Part shown: positions 37,402-46,321 of the stretch, in pieces
Layout: the number at the start of each line of letters is the position of its first letter
Numbering within the stretch: the stretch's first letter is position 1
NCBI RefSeq assembly: GCF_003584165.1
Contig: NZ_QXFJ01000023.1
Location: forward strand, 124,001 to 188,000
Length of the DNA stretch: 64,000 nucleotides
Direction: 5' to 3'
From: Flagellimonas aequoris
Lineage (GTDB): Bacteria > Bacteroidota > Bacteroidia > Flavobacteriales > Flavobacteriaceae
Position numbers and translations under genes: made by a program
The notes under the pieces: model-generated
What the model saw: only the letters and a program-made list of their open reading frames with translations
Database searches by the model: none
What the model was told of the DNA's origin: nothing

Positions 37402-38901
37402 ATGAAAAATGTATATAAATCAATAAAAAATGGCTTCATCCTGATAGCATTGATACTATCTACGAGTTGTAGCGATAGTTTTTTTGATGTAAACGAAAAT
37501 CCAAATGATCCGCCAGTGTCAACACCTGGTCTTACACTACCCGTTGCACAGAATACATTTGCTTCCCTAAATGGCACAACCATGACCTACTTAGGCAATA
37601 TGGTAATGTATAACTGGGCAACACCTTCCAACTGGTCTGCCAATGGGCAGTTGTTTAGATATCAGTTCACGAACTCCTTCAACAATTCTGTATTTACCAC
37701 ACCTTATGGTTCAATTTTCAAAGACCTTACCTATATCCAAGGGTATGAAGATCCTACAGGTGCAGTCGATTATACAGCTTATAAGGTAATTGCACAGGTC
37801 ATCAAAGGATTTCAATACCAGTATTTGGTTGATCTATATGGAGATGTTCCTTTTACCGAAGCAAACAAAAGGGCTGAGAATACAACACCAAAATATGATG
37901 ACTCCGAAACCATATATAAAAGTGTAATAGACTCATTGACCATTTATTCGGAAAAAGCTTTGAACCTCCCAGAAATTGCAGAAAATCCTGAAAGCAGTGA
38001 TATTATTTTTGGCGGTAATATGGAGCAATGGATACAATTTGCCAATACCATAAAACTTAGAATGCTGATAAGGTTGAGCAATACAGGTCAAGATGCTTAC
38101 ATTAAGCAACAAATCGACCTTATCAATGCAAATGGCATGGGTTATATAACAGAGGATGTTGTCGCCAACCCAAACTATTCCAAAGACACCAACAAACAAA
38201 GTCCATTTTGGAACTATGCTGGTTACAATACTTCGGATGCTGAGCAGGATAGACATGACTATACAGTCGCATCAGATTACACAATTGACTATTTGACCAC
38301 GACCAACGATCCAAGAATAGGATATCTATATTCAGCATCTGAGGATGGAGGAGAATTTAAAGGTGTATGGCAATCTACTGAATTGCCTGGAGAAGGATTT
38401 ACTTCAGGAGACCTTTCCAAAATTGGTGTAGGTCTATTGAAAAGCTTCGATCAAGACCAGCCCATCATGTTGCTGAGCGAAGCTCTATTCTTGCAGGCTG
38501 AAGCCGTTGTAAGAGGTTACCTCCCCGGTGGAGCAGGTGAAGCACAAGATCTTTACGAAAAGGCAATTACGGCTTCATTCGATTATTTGGGCGTAGCGGA
38601 AAGTCCTAGTGACTACTATAACCAAAATATACCTAATGTAAGCTGGAATGCTTCCACCGATAAAATACAAGCAATAATTGTTCAAAAATGGATTGCTTTA
38701 AATGGAACGTCCTCCATTGAATCTTGGATGGAATGGGTTCGTACCGGGTTTCCCAATAATCTCCCAACACCTGATGATTCCGACGGGGTTCGCCCAGTAA
38801 GGTTGCTTTATCCCACATCAGAGTATTCCACTAACGGAGATAATGTCCCTCCAAGTTCAATTAACGATGCTTTTACTAAATATCCTTTTTGGAAACAATA
38901 A
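37402..38901 (+). CDS. SusD/RagB-family nutrient-binding lipoprotein
   Basis: 499 residues. The signal peptide ends in a lipobox STSC (about Cys21), so it is surface-exposed on the outer membrane. The N-terminal region (FFDVNENPNDP) and the middle TPR-like helices (QVIKGFQYQYLVDLYGDVPFTEA; LSEALFLQAEAVVRGY) match the SusD-like 2 type. It forms the lid of the SusC transporter, whose gene is 11 bases upstream. Confidence 0.93.
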   Translation: MKNVYKSIKNGFILIALILSTSCSDSFFDVNENPNDPPVSTPGLTLPVAQNTFASLNGTTMTYLGNMVMYNWATPSNWSANGQLFRYQFTNSFNNSVFTTPYGSIFKDLTYIQGYEDPTGAVDYTAYKVIAQVIKGFQYQYLVDLYGDVPFTEANKRAENTTPKYDDSETIYKSVIDSLTIYSEKALNLPEIAENPESSDIIFGGNMEQWIQFANTIKLRMLIRLSNTGQDAYIKQQIDLINANGMGYITEDVVANPNYSKDTNKQSPFWNYAGYNTSDAEQDRHDYTVASDYTIDYLTTTNDPRIGYLYSASEDGGEFKGVWQSTELPGEGFTSGDLSKIGVGLLKSFDQDQPIMLLSEALFLQAEAVVRGYLPGGAGEAQDLYEKAITASFDYLGVAESPSDYYNQNIPNVSWNASTDKIQAIIVQKWIALNGTSSIESWMEWVRTGFPNNLPTPDDSDGVRPVRLLYPTSEYSTNGDNVPPSSINDAFTKYPFWKQ

Positions 38902-38910
38902 AACTGAGCC

Positions 38911-39687
38911 ATGAAAAAAAGTATTAATACCTTAATTTATTCTGCTGCATCCCTATTGATGTTAAGCTTAGTTGCGTGTGACGCCCTATTAGATCAGGAA
39001 GAAACCGATTTTGGAAAAGGTCCCATTGTTGTTCAATTTCAACAAAAATCAATAACAAATAACTTTTTACAAGATGGTAGTGGAACAGTTTATGATTTTG
39101 AAATTCCTATTGAATATCAAGGCGCAGATGGTAATCCTTTAGGAGAAGATGTTACGGTAACCATTGGCATAAACAGTGAGTCCACGGCAAATGAGGATGT
39201 TGAATTTAGTTTGAGCCAAACTGAGTTTGTAATTCCAGCTGGGCAAAAATCCGCCAATGTGGTAATCCAAGTGAATTCTGAAAGCTTGAACGCATTAAAT
39301 CCAAAAACCGTTGTTCTGGAAATTTTAGACTCATCACAAACAGTATCTGACAAGAATACAACTGCCATAACCTTACAGGCCATTTGCCCATCCAATTTGG
39401 AAGGTAATTATATATATATCAATGGGAACGAAAGTGCGGTGACAATCACAAGTACTGGTACGGGAACTTATGAAGTTAGTAGGGACAATGCTTTTACAAA
39501 TCCATACCCCCTGTATATTTCCGATGTCTGCAATACCTTAACCATACCCGGAAGTTACATTATGGACAATTTTGGAATTGCTACCTCAGGTGCAGGAAGT
39601 GTTGATCCAGATACAGGGACTATTACCCTATACTATACGGTAGATGGTTATTTTGCCGATCGGGAAATGATATTGATAAAACAATAA
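38911..39687 (+). CDS. Surface lipoprotein with Calx-beta-like domain, third gene of the SusCD set
   Basis: 258 residues with a lipobox VAC at about Cys23. The middle (about 45-150) resembles Calx-beta/DUF1735-like immunoglobulin folds: VTIGINSESTANEDVEFSL...FVIPAGQKSANVVIQVN. The C-terminal half is beta-rich and ends DREMILIKQ. Probably an auxiliary surface binding protein of the SusCD system, 9 bases downstream of susD. Ligand unknown. Confidence 0.8.
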   Translation: MKKSINTLIYSAASLLMLSLVACDALLDQEETDFGKGPIVVQFQQKSITNNFLQDGSGTVYDFEIPIEYQGADGNPLGEDVTVTIGINSESTANEDVEFSLSQTEFVIPAGQKSANVVIQVNSESLNALNPKTVVLEILDSSQTVSDKNTTAITLQAICPSNLEGNYIYINGNESAVTITSTGTGTYEVSRDNAFTNPYPLYISDVCNTLTIPGSYIMDNFGIATSGAGSVDPDTGTITLYYTVDGYFADREMILIKQ

Positions 39688-39711
39688 ACTTATTCACTAT
39701 TTAACAATTAA

Positions 39712-39750
39712 AAGGGAGGTCTCAAATTGAATTTGGCCTCCCTTATTATT
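39712..39750 (+). terminator. Terminator after the SusCD lipoprotein operon
   Basis: AAGGGAGG (39712-39719) pairs with CCTCCCTT (39737-39744); the T run after it is short (ATTATT). Confidence 0.6.
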
Positions 39751-39760
39751 GAACTCAAAT

Positions 39761-39800
39761 CCATCTTGCATACATCCAAACGAGGTGTTCATCAATTGCT
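39761..39800. repeat. Imperfect 40-bp direct repeat, right copy
   Basis: Matches 33131-33170 at 32 of 40 bases in the same orientation. On the minus strand it is the end of a 65-codon open frame (39755-39952) whose last residues are IDEHLVWMYARWI, similar to the left copy's IDEHLLWVYG. Together the copies bracket about 6.6 kb with the AraC-SusCD genes. Confidence 0.5.
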
Positions 39801-39859
39801 ATCCAAAGTTCCGAGGTATTGCCCCTAAGTTTGGTGTTAGTCACCAATTTAAGTGTCAT

Positions 39860-40441
39860 ATGTTTCAAGTTCTTCCAAAATTTTCCCGTGTTCTGGTCAT
39901 AGGATGCTCCTTCATCAGTTCCTTCAACTGCCTTTCGCAAGTCAAGGGGCAAGCTTGCAAGAGGTTGAACAGATTCATCAGTGAAAGTTGCAAAACCACC
40001 TATGAAGAAATTGATTCCGTACGCATTTCCGAAGTACTCAAATACAAAGTGTACTACATCTCCCAGGAAACCACAAACCTATATGGTCAAAAGAAAAAAA
40101 GCTCCAATATGTTCATTGTGATCGATGATGGGGAACAAGTGCAAAACTTTGAACAAATCGGCACAAATACAGCTTTACCAAAACTACAAAGCTACATTCG
40201 AGGCGACTTTATACTCAACTCCCAGACCGCTCCCCTTTTTCAAACCATATTGGACTTTATTTATCCCATTGCTGCATGGAAGCCCGACAAGAGAGAGTAC
40301 TTTTTTAAAAATGGCAAGTGGTACTTTCTCCGTGATGCCTATTTTAGGAGTAAGCAAGGTTTTGAAATTTCCGTGGATACGGATGGAAAAATAACCTCCA
40401 TCTCCTATAAAATGAAGTGGGACGAATATGAACAGTCTTAA
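39860..40441 (+). CDS. Exported hypothetical protein
   Basis: 193 residues from ATG 39860. The N-terminus (FSRVLVIGCSFISSFNCLSQ) looks like a signal peptide. The rest is mixed alpha/beta with a late YFFKNGKWYFLRDAYFRSKQGFEISVDTDGKITSISYK segment (residues 145-183), typical of small secreted domains. I do not recognise the family. An upstream ATG at 39749 would start inside the repeat and precede the signal peptide, so it is unlikely. A strong terminator follows. Confidence 0.6.
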   Translation: MFQVLPKFSRVLVIGCSFISSFNCLSQVKGQACKRLNRFISESCKTTYEEIDSVRISEVLKYKVYYISQETTNLYGQKKKSSNMFIVIDDGEQVQNFEQIGTNTALPKLQSYIRGDFILNSQTAPLFQTILDFIYPIAAWKPDKREYFFKNGKWYFLRDAYFRSKQGFEISVDTDGKITSISYKMKWDEYEQS

Positions 40442-40485
40442 CTTGAAGTCCTCTTCCCAATCTATTTAGGGGATTTCCGAAAACA

Positions 40486-40513
40486 AAAAACCTCCCATTT
40501 TGGGAGGTTTTTA
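40486..40513. terminator. Bidirectional terminator
   Basis: CCTCCC (40491-40496) pairs with GGGAGG (40502-40507) with A and T runs on either side. It serves the hypothetical gene (plus) and ppiD (minus). Confidence 0.85.
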
Positions 40514-40534
40514 TATGTTATTCCAATCTTGATC

Positions 40535-42655
40535 CTAATAAAAGGTAGCCCGATTGTCTTCAATCTCGGCTTTATCCTTCAAGGCATTGTATACGGCACC
40601 ATTTACCCTAGCGGCTGCACTACTTCTCAAACTATTGGCATAAGTACTGAAGTTGTCCACATCGGGGGCAGCTTCTTTTTTGGTTACTTTGACCATAAAG
40701 ACCCCTGTTTCCCCTTTGATCAAATTAGAGGTCTGGTCCTTCTCCAATGCAAAGGCAGTTCCTACCACTAAAGGCTCACGACCCGAACCAGGCAACGTTG
40801 GGGATTTCACGGTTACCGCAGATGCAGTGCTCAAACTCACATTGTTGTCGGAGGCAATGGCATCCATAGCCTTTCCTTTGTTGGCCGCTATAATCTGTTC
40901 TGCCTTAAGTTCTTTTCTAATTTCTGGCAATGCAATGGCGGAAGCATCTTCCGGGGACATCAGCCCTTTTTTGTACTTTTTCGTCAACTGTACCACAGCA
41001 TATCCATTGGTCACATTAAAGCGTCTGATATCGCCTACGCTAGTCTCTTCGTTGAAAGCCCATTGTACAACACTTCTTTGTGCGCCAAGACCCGGAAGGT
41101 TTTCATCCATTTCGCCAATTTTGTTCACTGGCCTAACTGCATAAGAGCTCTCCCTGGCAATGTCCCCAAAATTTTCAGGCTCGGAATCCAAACTGGCCAT
41201 TTCAAACTTGGTAGCATTGGTGAAGATGGTATTGATGGTCGCTTCGGAAGGTTGTATCTCCCTCGCCAAAGTGGCAACCTGTATTACATCTTGCTTATCG
41301 TCAATCTTAATGATATGGTATCCGAACTGGGTCTCTACCAAACCAATGGTCCCCACAGGATTGTTAAAACAGAAATCATTGAAGGCATCCGCCATCACAC
41401 CTTCTTGGAAGTATCCCAAATCCCCTCCGCGCGGAGCAGAAGGTCCGTCTGAGTTATCCCTTGCCAAAGCAGTGAACACAGCATCTTCCTTCTTGGCATC
41501 TGCCAAAAGCTCCTTGGCCTTAGCTTCAGCTTCTTCCTTGGTCCTCGTTACAGTGGGGCTAACACGTTCAGCACCTGCCCAAGAAATAAGGATATGGCTT
41601 GCCTTGACCGAACCGTTGGTTTTCTTGTCCATAACCTTGGAAATCTTGTATAGATCCCCATCTTTATAAGGCCCATAAATTTGTCCAACTGCCATGGCCA
41701 TCAAAGTATCGGCAGCTACGGAAGGCAAATCTTTTTTGGCCTTATAGATGGTATCGAACTTGGTATCGGAATGCCTATCCAAGAAGACCACCATATCTTT
41801 GGTGTTCCTGAATCCTGGAATGGTATCATAAGTGTCGGTACTTTCGGAGTATTCCACAGTATCATCCATCAAAGCTGAAATTTCAGCTTTTACATTGTTC
41901 TCATCCTCTGTGGAAGGTTTCTCCTCAAAATATACAAAACGGATGTCACGCGCCTTGTTCTGCTCAAATAAATCTTTATGATCATTGATGTAGGCCTGGA
42001 TCTGCGTTTTGGAAACTTCGATGGTACTATCAGGGATAGAAGTATAGGGAATACGAACATATTGCATATCCACTTTATCATTGGCCAATTTGTAATCGAA
42101 TTTTCCTTCGGCCAAGGTAGCTCCAACGCCTCCTTTGATCAAATTAAAATACAAACGTTCCTTGGCAGCTTCTATAATGGCTTTTTCGTCTTGAAGCCAG
42201 GCATCATATCTTAATGGATCATTGGCTCTCCAATCGGCAATGGCACTTTTGAATACCTCTTCGTTGAAGACCCCATTCTCATCTTGAAAATCTGGAATCT
42301 GGGCATAACCGGAAGTTTTTACAAACTCTATGATCTGGTCACTTTCCACATCAATGCCCAAATCCTCGAACTGTTGGTTCAAAATGGTCTTTCTCACTTC
42401 TTGGTCGTACACCATGTTCACCAACTGCATGGAAGTGAAACTTGGAGGATAGCTCCTGGAAGCTGTTTCTACCTTGGCCCTGAAGTCTTCAATGGAAACA
42501 TCCTCCCCATTGATCTCTGCCACAGAAGAGCCTACTTTTCCACCCCCAAAGCCATTACTTTTGAACACCCCGGATATTACAAATGCGAACAAGGCCAAAC
42601 CTATGATCAGGATCAAAACCGTTGTCCGTTTTCTAATACTCTCTAATATTGCCAT
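40535..42655 (-). CDS. ppiD: PpiD-type periplasmic peptidyl-prolyl isomerase/chaperone
   Basis: 706 residues from ATG 42655, just before the one N-terminal TM helix (TTVLILIIGLALFAFVISGVF, about residues 10-30). A SurA/PpiD-like helical region follows, then a parvulin domain (about 330-440: KASHILISWAG...GGDLGYFQEGVMADAFNDFCF...ETQFGYHIIKI). It assists folding of outer-membrane proteins at the periplasmic face. It is the last gene of the envelope operon that starts at coaX. The ATG at 42697 would add 14 residues and is less likely. Confidence 0.92.
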   Translation of the reverse strand: MAILESIRKRTTVLILIIGLALFAFVISGVFKSNGFGGGKVGSSVAEINGEDVSIEDFRAKVETASRSYPPSFTSMQLVNMVYDQEVRKTILNQQFEDLGIDVESDQIIEFVKTSGYAQIPDFQDENGVFNEEVFKSAIADWRANDPLRYDAWLQDEKAIIEAAKERLYFNLIKGGVGATLAEGKFDYKLANDKVDMQYVRIPYTSIPDSTIEVSKTQIQAYINDHKDLFEQNKARDIRFVYFEEKPSTEDENNVKAEISALMDDTVEYSESTDTYDTIPGFRNTKDMVVFLDRHSDTKFDTIYKAKKDLPSVAADTLMAMAVGQIYGPYKDGDLYKISKVMDKKTNGSVKASHILISWAGAERVSPTVTRTKEEAEAKAKELLADAKKEDAVFTALARDNSDGPSAPRGGDLGYFQEGVMADAFNDFCFNNPVGTIGLVETQFGYHIIKIDDKQDVIQVATLAREIQPSEATINTIFTNATKFEMASLDSEPENFGDIARESSYAVRPVNKIGEMDENLPGLGAQRSVVQWAFNEETSVGDIRRFNVTNGYAVVQLTKKYKKGLMSPEDASAIALPEIRKELKAEQIIAANKGKAMDAIASDNNVSLSTASAVTVKSPTLPGSGREPLVVGTAFALEKDQTSNLIKGETGVFMVKVTKKEAAPDVDNFSTYANSLRSSAAARVNGAVYNALKDKAEIEDNRATFY

Positions 42656-42738
42656 TTTACTGCTTGTTTCTTTAAATTCAGTGGGCGAAAATACCACTTT
42701 CTTTTCAAATAGGAAAGCTTAAAAAGCTGCGGAAATTG

Positions 42739-44028
42739 TTAATCCTCAGTATTGATACGCACGCTCACCAAATCGATTTTGGTATTGGACACCTCAAGGA
42801 TTTTAAAGGTAAAGCGATCTACGACCACCTCGGAGTCCTGCTCGGGTATTTCGCCCGTTCTATTTACGATCAAACCACCCAAAGTTTCGTATTCCTCGCC
42901 TTCCGGAAGTTCCAGTTTATAGTTCTCGTTGATGTAGTCCACCTCCAAACGCGCAGAGAACCTAAATTCATTCTCACTTATCTGCTCTTCCAGCAAATCC
43001 GTGGTATCGTGTTCGTCCTCTATTTCACCAAAAAGTTCCTCAATGATATCCTCTACGGTCAAAATACCTGCCGTACCCCCATATTCGTCCAATACCACGG
43101 CCATACTTTTGCGTTTCTTGGTGAGCACGTTCAGGATGTCCTGTATCAACATGGTCTCCGGCACAAATTCCACTGGCAACAAAATACTTTTGATGGTCTT
43201 TGGCTTTTTAAAAAGTTCGTAGGAATGTACATAGCCAATGATCTCATCAATATTTTCCTTGAATACCAAAATCTTGGAGTAACCCGTTTCAGTAAACAAC
43301 TTGGTAAGGTTTTTTGGGGTCTCATTGAGTTCCACGGCGGTAATTTCTGTCCGGGGCACCATCACTTCCCTGGCCTTGACCGTGGAAAACTGAAGGGCGT
43401 TCTGAAAAATCTGTATTTCGGAGTCTACTTCATCTTCCTCCTCTACGGTTTCCATTTGCTCGTTGATGTAATCCCCAAGCTCCAATTTGGTGAAGGAAAG
43501 CTGCACCTCATCGCCTTTGGTCTTGAAGAATACCCTAAGGATAAAATCGGAAACCTTGATTACGAACCATGAGATGAACGAGAACAATACATAAAAGATA
43601 TAGGCCGGTATGGCAAACAATTTCAGCAGTGTATTGGCATAGATCTGGAAAAGCACCTTGGGCAAAAATTCTGCTGTCAACAGAATGATAAGGGTTGATA
43701 TGATCGTTTGGGTCAACAGACTGAAATCGGTCAACAATGAATTTAAAAAGTCATAGTTGGTGGGCAACATGCCTTGAAACCAATCCATCAGCACCTCTCC
43801 CATGAACAAGCCATAGATGACCAAGGCAATGTTATTGCCTATGAGCATGGTAGCGATGAACTTGGAAGGTTTTTCGGTAAGCAAGCCTAACACCTTGGCC
43901 AAAAACCCCTCTTGTTTTTTTTCAATCTCGATATGGATCCTGTTGGCAGAAATAAAAGCAATTTCCATTCCCGAGAAAAAGGCCGAGAACAACAGGCAAA
44001 GAAGTATGATGATAATCGAGGAGTCCAA
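42739..44028 (-). CDS. CNNM/CBS-domain membrane protein (hemolysin/CorC family)
   Basis: 429 residues. N-terminal CNNM/DUF21 domain with three to four TM segments (about 5-155), a CBS pair (about 215-335, with VMVPRTEITAVELNETPKNL and AVVLDEYGGTAGILTVEDIIEELFGEIEDEHD), and a C-terminal CorC/HlyC domain. Members are proposed Mg2+/Na+ exporters or transporters. It starts 5 bases after the small membrane gene and precedes ppiD by 83 bases. Confidence 0.92.
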   Translation of the reverse strand: MDSSIIIILLCLLFSAFFSGMEIAFISANRIHIEIEKKQEGFLAKVLGLLTEKPSKFIATMLIGNNIALVIYGLFMGEVLMDWFQGMLPTNYDFLNSLLTDFSLLTQTIISTLIILLTAEFLPKVLFQIYANTLLKLFAIPAYIFYVLFSFISWFVIKVSDFILRVFFKTKGDEVQLSFTKLELGDYINEQMETVEEEDEVDSEIQIFQNALQFSTVKAREVMVPRTEITAVELNETPKNLTKLFTETGYSKILVFKENIDEIIGYVHSYELFKKPKTIKSILLPVEFVPETMLIQDILNVLTKKRKSMAVVLDEYGGTAGILTVEDIIEELFGEIEDEHDTTDLLEEQISENEFRFSARLEVDYINENYKLELPEGEEYETLGGLIVNRTGEIPEQDSEVVVDRFTFKILEVSNTKIDLVSVRINTED

Positions 44029-44033
44029 AATGG

Positions 44034-44234
44034 TTATTGATTTTCCTTCTGTCGCTGTTCAAAACGCTTCCGATACCTTCTTCTAAACACGAACATGGCT
44101 ATGGACACCGCCGCAAAAAAAATAAAAATGTAGGTGTCCTTGGGGTTAATGCTCCAAAGAGTGGCAATCTTATAAATGGAAATGGCAGCTACGGCCAAGT
44201 AAAGGTATTCTGTGTATCTTAAAATCTTGATCAT
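44034..44234 (-). CDS. Small inner-membrane protein in the lptC operon
   Basis: 66 residues, two TM helices (about 10-28 and 34-50) and a basic tail FRRRYRKRFEQRQKENQ. Its ATG overlaps the lptC stop (ATGA), and the CNNM gene begins 5 bases later. The family is not named by me; the operon position and overlaps support a real gene. Confidence 0.8.
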   Translation of the reverse strand: MIKILRYTEYLYLAVAAISIYKIATLWSINPKDTYIFIFFAAVSIAMFVFRRRYRKRFEQRQKENQ

Positions 44235-44845
44235 TGTTGTTCTCCCTCTTCTTCTTTTATGGTCATAAGACCAAAGGTCTTGTTTGCTTTAAAAAAGCTG
44301 AAATCTTTGTTGAAATCCATACCTTCACCATCCATGACGGTCCCATCATCTGGATTGGTATAGGTAAAGGCTGCTTCTGTAAAGATCCAGTTGTTCTTCC
44401 TATCAAAATACAATTGGTCTGTCTCCAATTTTTTACCATCATAGCTTTCGATGACCACGTTTCCACGTAAATCTATCAAATTGGTCTGCGAATATACAAT
44501 CCCATAATCTGCCGAAATAACACTTTTTTGGTTCTTTTCATCAAAGAAATCAACCTTAAGTCCTTTAGGAAAGGTACGGAATTTAAAGCTTTGATTGTCG
44601 AAATCCTCGGAGATGGGACTTGTAAGCACGGCGATGACCCTAGAGTTTGCAGAATCCTGGGAACTCATGGCCTCAACAGTTTCCGTATAGGTAAGCGTAA
44701 AGTTTTGTGCCACACCCTGTGGGAAAATGGGTTTAACGGCTTCTTCACCTACCCGTTTATACTGATCCTCACAGGACATAAAAAGGATTGCCACGGTAAA
44801 GACCGTGGCAAAACACTTTAAAATATTTTGTGATGTTCGTTTCAC
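44231..44845 (-). CDS. lptC: LPS export periplasmic protein LptC
   Basis: 204 residues. A lipobox-like FMSC (about Cys25) and a beta-jellyroll LptC domain (about 60-185: VDFFDEKNQKSVISADYGIVY...LRGNVVIESYDGKKLETDQLYFD...). It links LptBFG to LptA in moving LPS to the outer membrane. In E. coli LptC has a TM anchor; the Bacteroidota version often has a lipid anchor. It sits between a TPR protein and a small membrane protein. Confidence 0.88.
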   Translation of the reverse strand: MKRTSQNILKCFATVFTVAILFMSCEDQYKRVGEEAVKPIFPQGVAQNFTLTYTETVEAMSSQDSANSRVIAVLTSPISEDFDNQSFKFRTFPKGLKVDFFDEKNQKSVISADYGIVYSQTNLIDLRGNVVIESYDGKKLETDQLYFDRKNNWIFTEAAFTYTNPDDGTVMDGEGMDFNKDFSFFKANKTFGLMTIKEEEGEQQ

Positions 44846-44847
44846 TC

Positions 44848-46218
44848 TTATAGACTAGGTACCTTAACGCTACCGCCTACCCAACAGCTAAAGGTAATCG
44901 TCTTTCCTGCCATACCAGAATTGAAAATCATTTCCTTAGTAGGGGCCTTGGCATCGTAGCTGGCCGCAGTCTGGCTTGCATGGCTGCTCAAAGCTGGGTC
45001 AACTCTACCTGCCTTTCTTGCCATTTCAGCGGCCTTCCAGTAGATGGCCCTTTTCTCGAAGGGAGTACTACCACAATCGTTGGCACTACCGGCATACAGG
45101 TTGGCAATCAACAAATAGGCCTTACCGTTCGCAGGGTTGGCGTCAATCGCTTTAAGGGCATAGTTCCTTGCTTGGGACGCGCTGCTCCTTCGCACGGTAG
45201 TTGCAATTTTGTACAGAATGTTGGATTTTTTATAAGAATCCGTTTCCAGTTCCACTGCTTTGTTGAAGTCTGCGATCGCTCCTTTGTGATCCCCGGATTT
45301 TTGTTTCAACACCCCTCCATACATATAGGCATCAGCAGAAGGATCAAGCGCCAACTGGGCTTCGAACAATTTCCTGAACATGGGATCGTCAGTACAATCC
45401 TTGGAGAACATTCTTCCAACGGCACTTTTCACCCATTTAACATCTCCCTTTTTTGCCTCATAATTCTTTTCATAAAGAGGAATCAAGTTGTCACAATCAG
45501 CAAGGGCCCCCAATTTGGAATCGACACTACTGGCTACCTTACCAAAAGATTCGGAGTTAACCGTGGCCGCTCTAAGAACACTGCTTTCTTTCTTGGTCAA
45601 TGTGCCCAAGGAATCCTTGGGAAGCAATTTGGTCACCACATCGGTCAACTTTTGGTTTTCCTCATCCAATTTTGCTGTTACATCATCATAGGTATCAAAT
45701 ACATCCTGAAGGTCCTTTTTACCAGCACCGTGTAAATCCACCAAACTGGAGAAATATAAGTACAATGCCTTTGGATTCGTGAAGTTTTCCCTATCCTCTT
45801 TGAAAGCTTTATCCAACATGCTGAACAATTGCTCATCGGAAGCCATTTTATTGTCATACAACAACAGGGCCTTGTCAATAGCTACATCGGCTGCAGAATA
45901 GTTTTTAGGGAAATACTTTATACTATTGTCGTAGAGGGAAAGCAATTCTTGGATATACCCATCCTTTTCCGCTCCTGAGGACTTTTCAATTTTATGCTCC
46001 AAAATCCTTTCCCCATAGGAAAAGTTGGCTTTGTTAATATCGGGGCAGCTTTCGTAAACCATTTTCCATGGCTCATAGGCTGCATCGTAGTTTTTTACCT
46101 TGGCATGTTCCGCGTAAATGGAAAGATTGGTCATGCACTCGGGGTTTTGTGCCTGGGCCATACTTAATCCCGTCAACATAACGACCGTTATCATTGTTAA
46201 GTAGTGTCTCTTTTTCAT
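44848..46218 (-). CDS. Exported tetratricopeptide-repeat protein
   Basis: 456 residues with a signal peptide (TMITVVMLTGLSMAQAQ). Helical TPR-like repeats fill most of the length; clear units include DPSADAYMYGGVLKQKSGDHKGAIADFNKAVE (about residues 300-330) and NYALKAIDANPANGKAYLLIANLYAGSAND. Probably a periplasmic scaffold. It lies between an outer-membrane protein and lptC with only a 2-base gap to lptC. The start was set at ATG 46218, directly before the signal peptide. Confidence 0.8.
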   Translation of the reverse strand: MKKRHYLTMITVVMLTGLSMAQAQNPECMTNLSIYAEHAKVKNYDAAYEPWKMVYESCPDINKANFSYGERILEHKIEKSSGAEKDGYIQELLSLYDNSIKYFPKNYSAADVAIDKALLLYDNKMASDEQLFSMLDKAFKEDRENFTNPKALYLYFSSLVDLHGAGKKDLQDVFDTYDDVTAKLDEENQKLTDVVTKLLPKDSLGTLTKKESSVLRAATVNSESFGKVASSVDSKLGALADCDNLIPLYEKNYEAKKGDVKWVKSAVGRMFSKDCTDDPMFRKLFEAQLALDPSADAYMYGGVLKQKSGDHKGAIADFNKAVELETDSYKKSNILYKIATTVRRSSASQARNYALKAIDANPANGKAYLLIANLYAGSANDCGSTPFEKRAIYWKAAEMARKAGRVDPALSSHASQTAASYDAKAPTKEMIFNSGMAGKTITFSCWVGGSVKVPSL

Positions 46219-46321
46219 CTTACTAATTTTAAAGTGGTTAAAGTACAAATTTTCATTAAAAAATCCTCCTAAAGGATCCCTAATGGGTGGTTATTTATCA
46301 ATTTTTAAAAAAATGGCCCCG

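Noticed and set aside
39755..39952. 65-codon minus-strand frame over the right repeat
   Set aside because: Not listed as a gene: its start lies inside the exported-protein gene on the other strand. Kept only as evidence for the repeat finding.
42736..43572. 278-codon open frame on the plus strand opposite the CNNM/CBS gene
   Set aside because: The opposite strand holds a complete, well-recognised protein; this frame has no domain or motif and is an antisense shadow.
44980..45735. 251-codon open frame on the plus strand opposite the TPR gene
   Set aside because: No domain features; it mirrors the codon pattern of the real gene.
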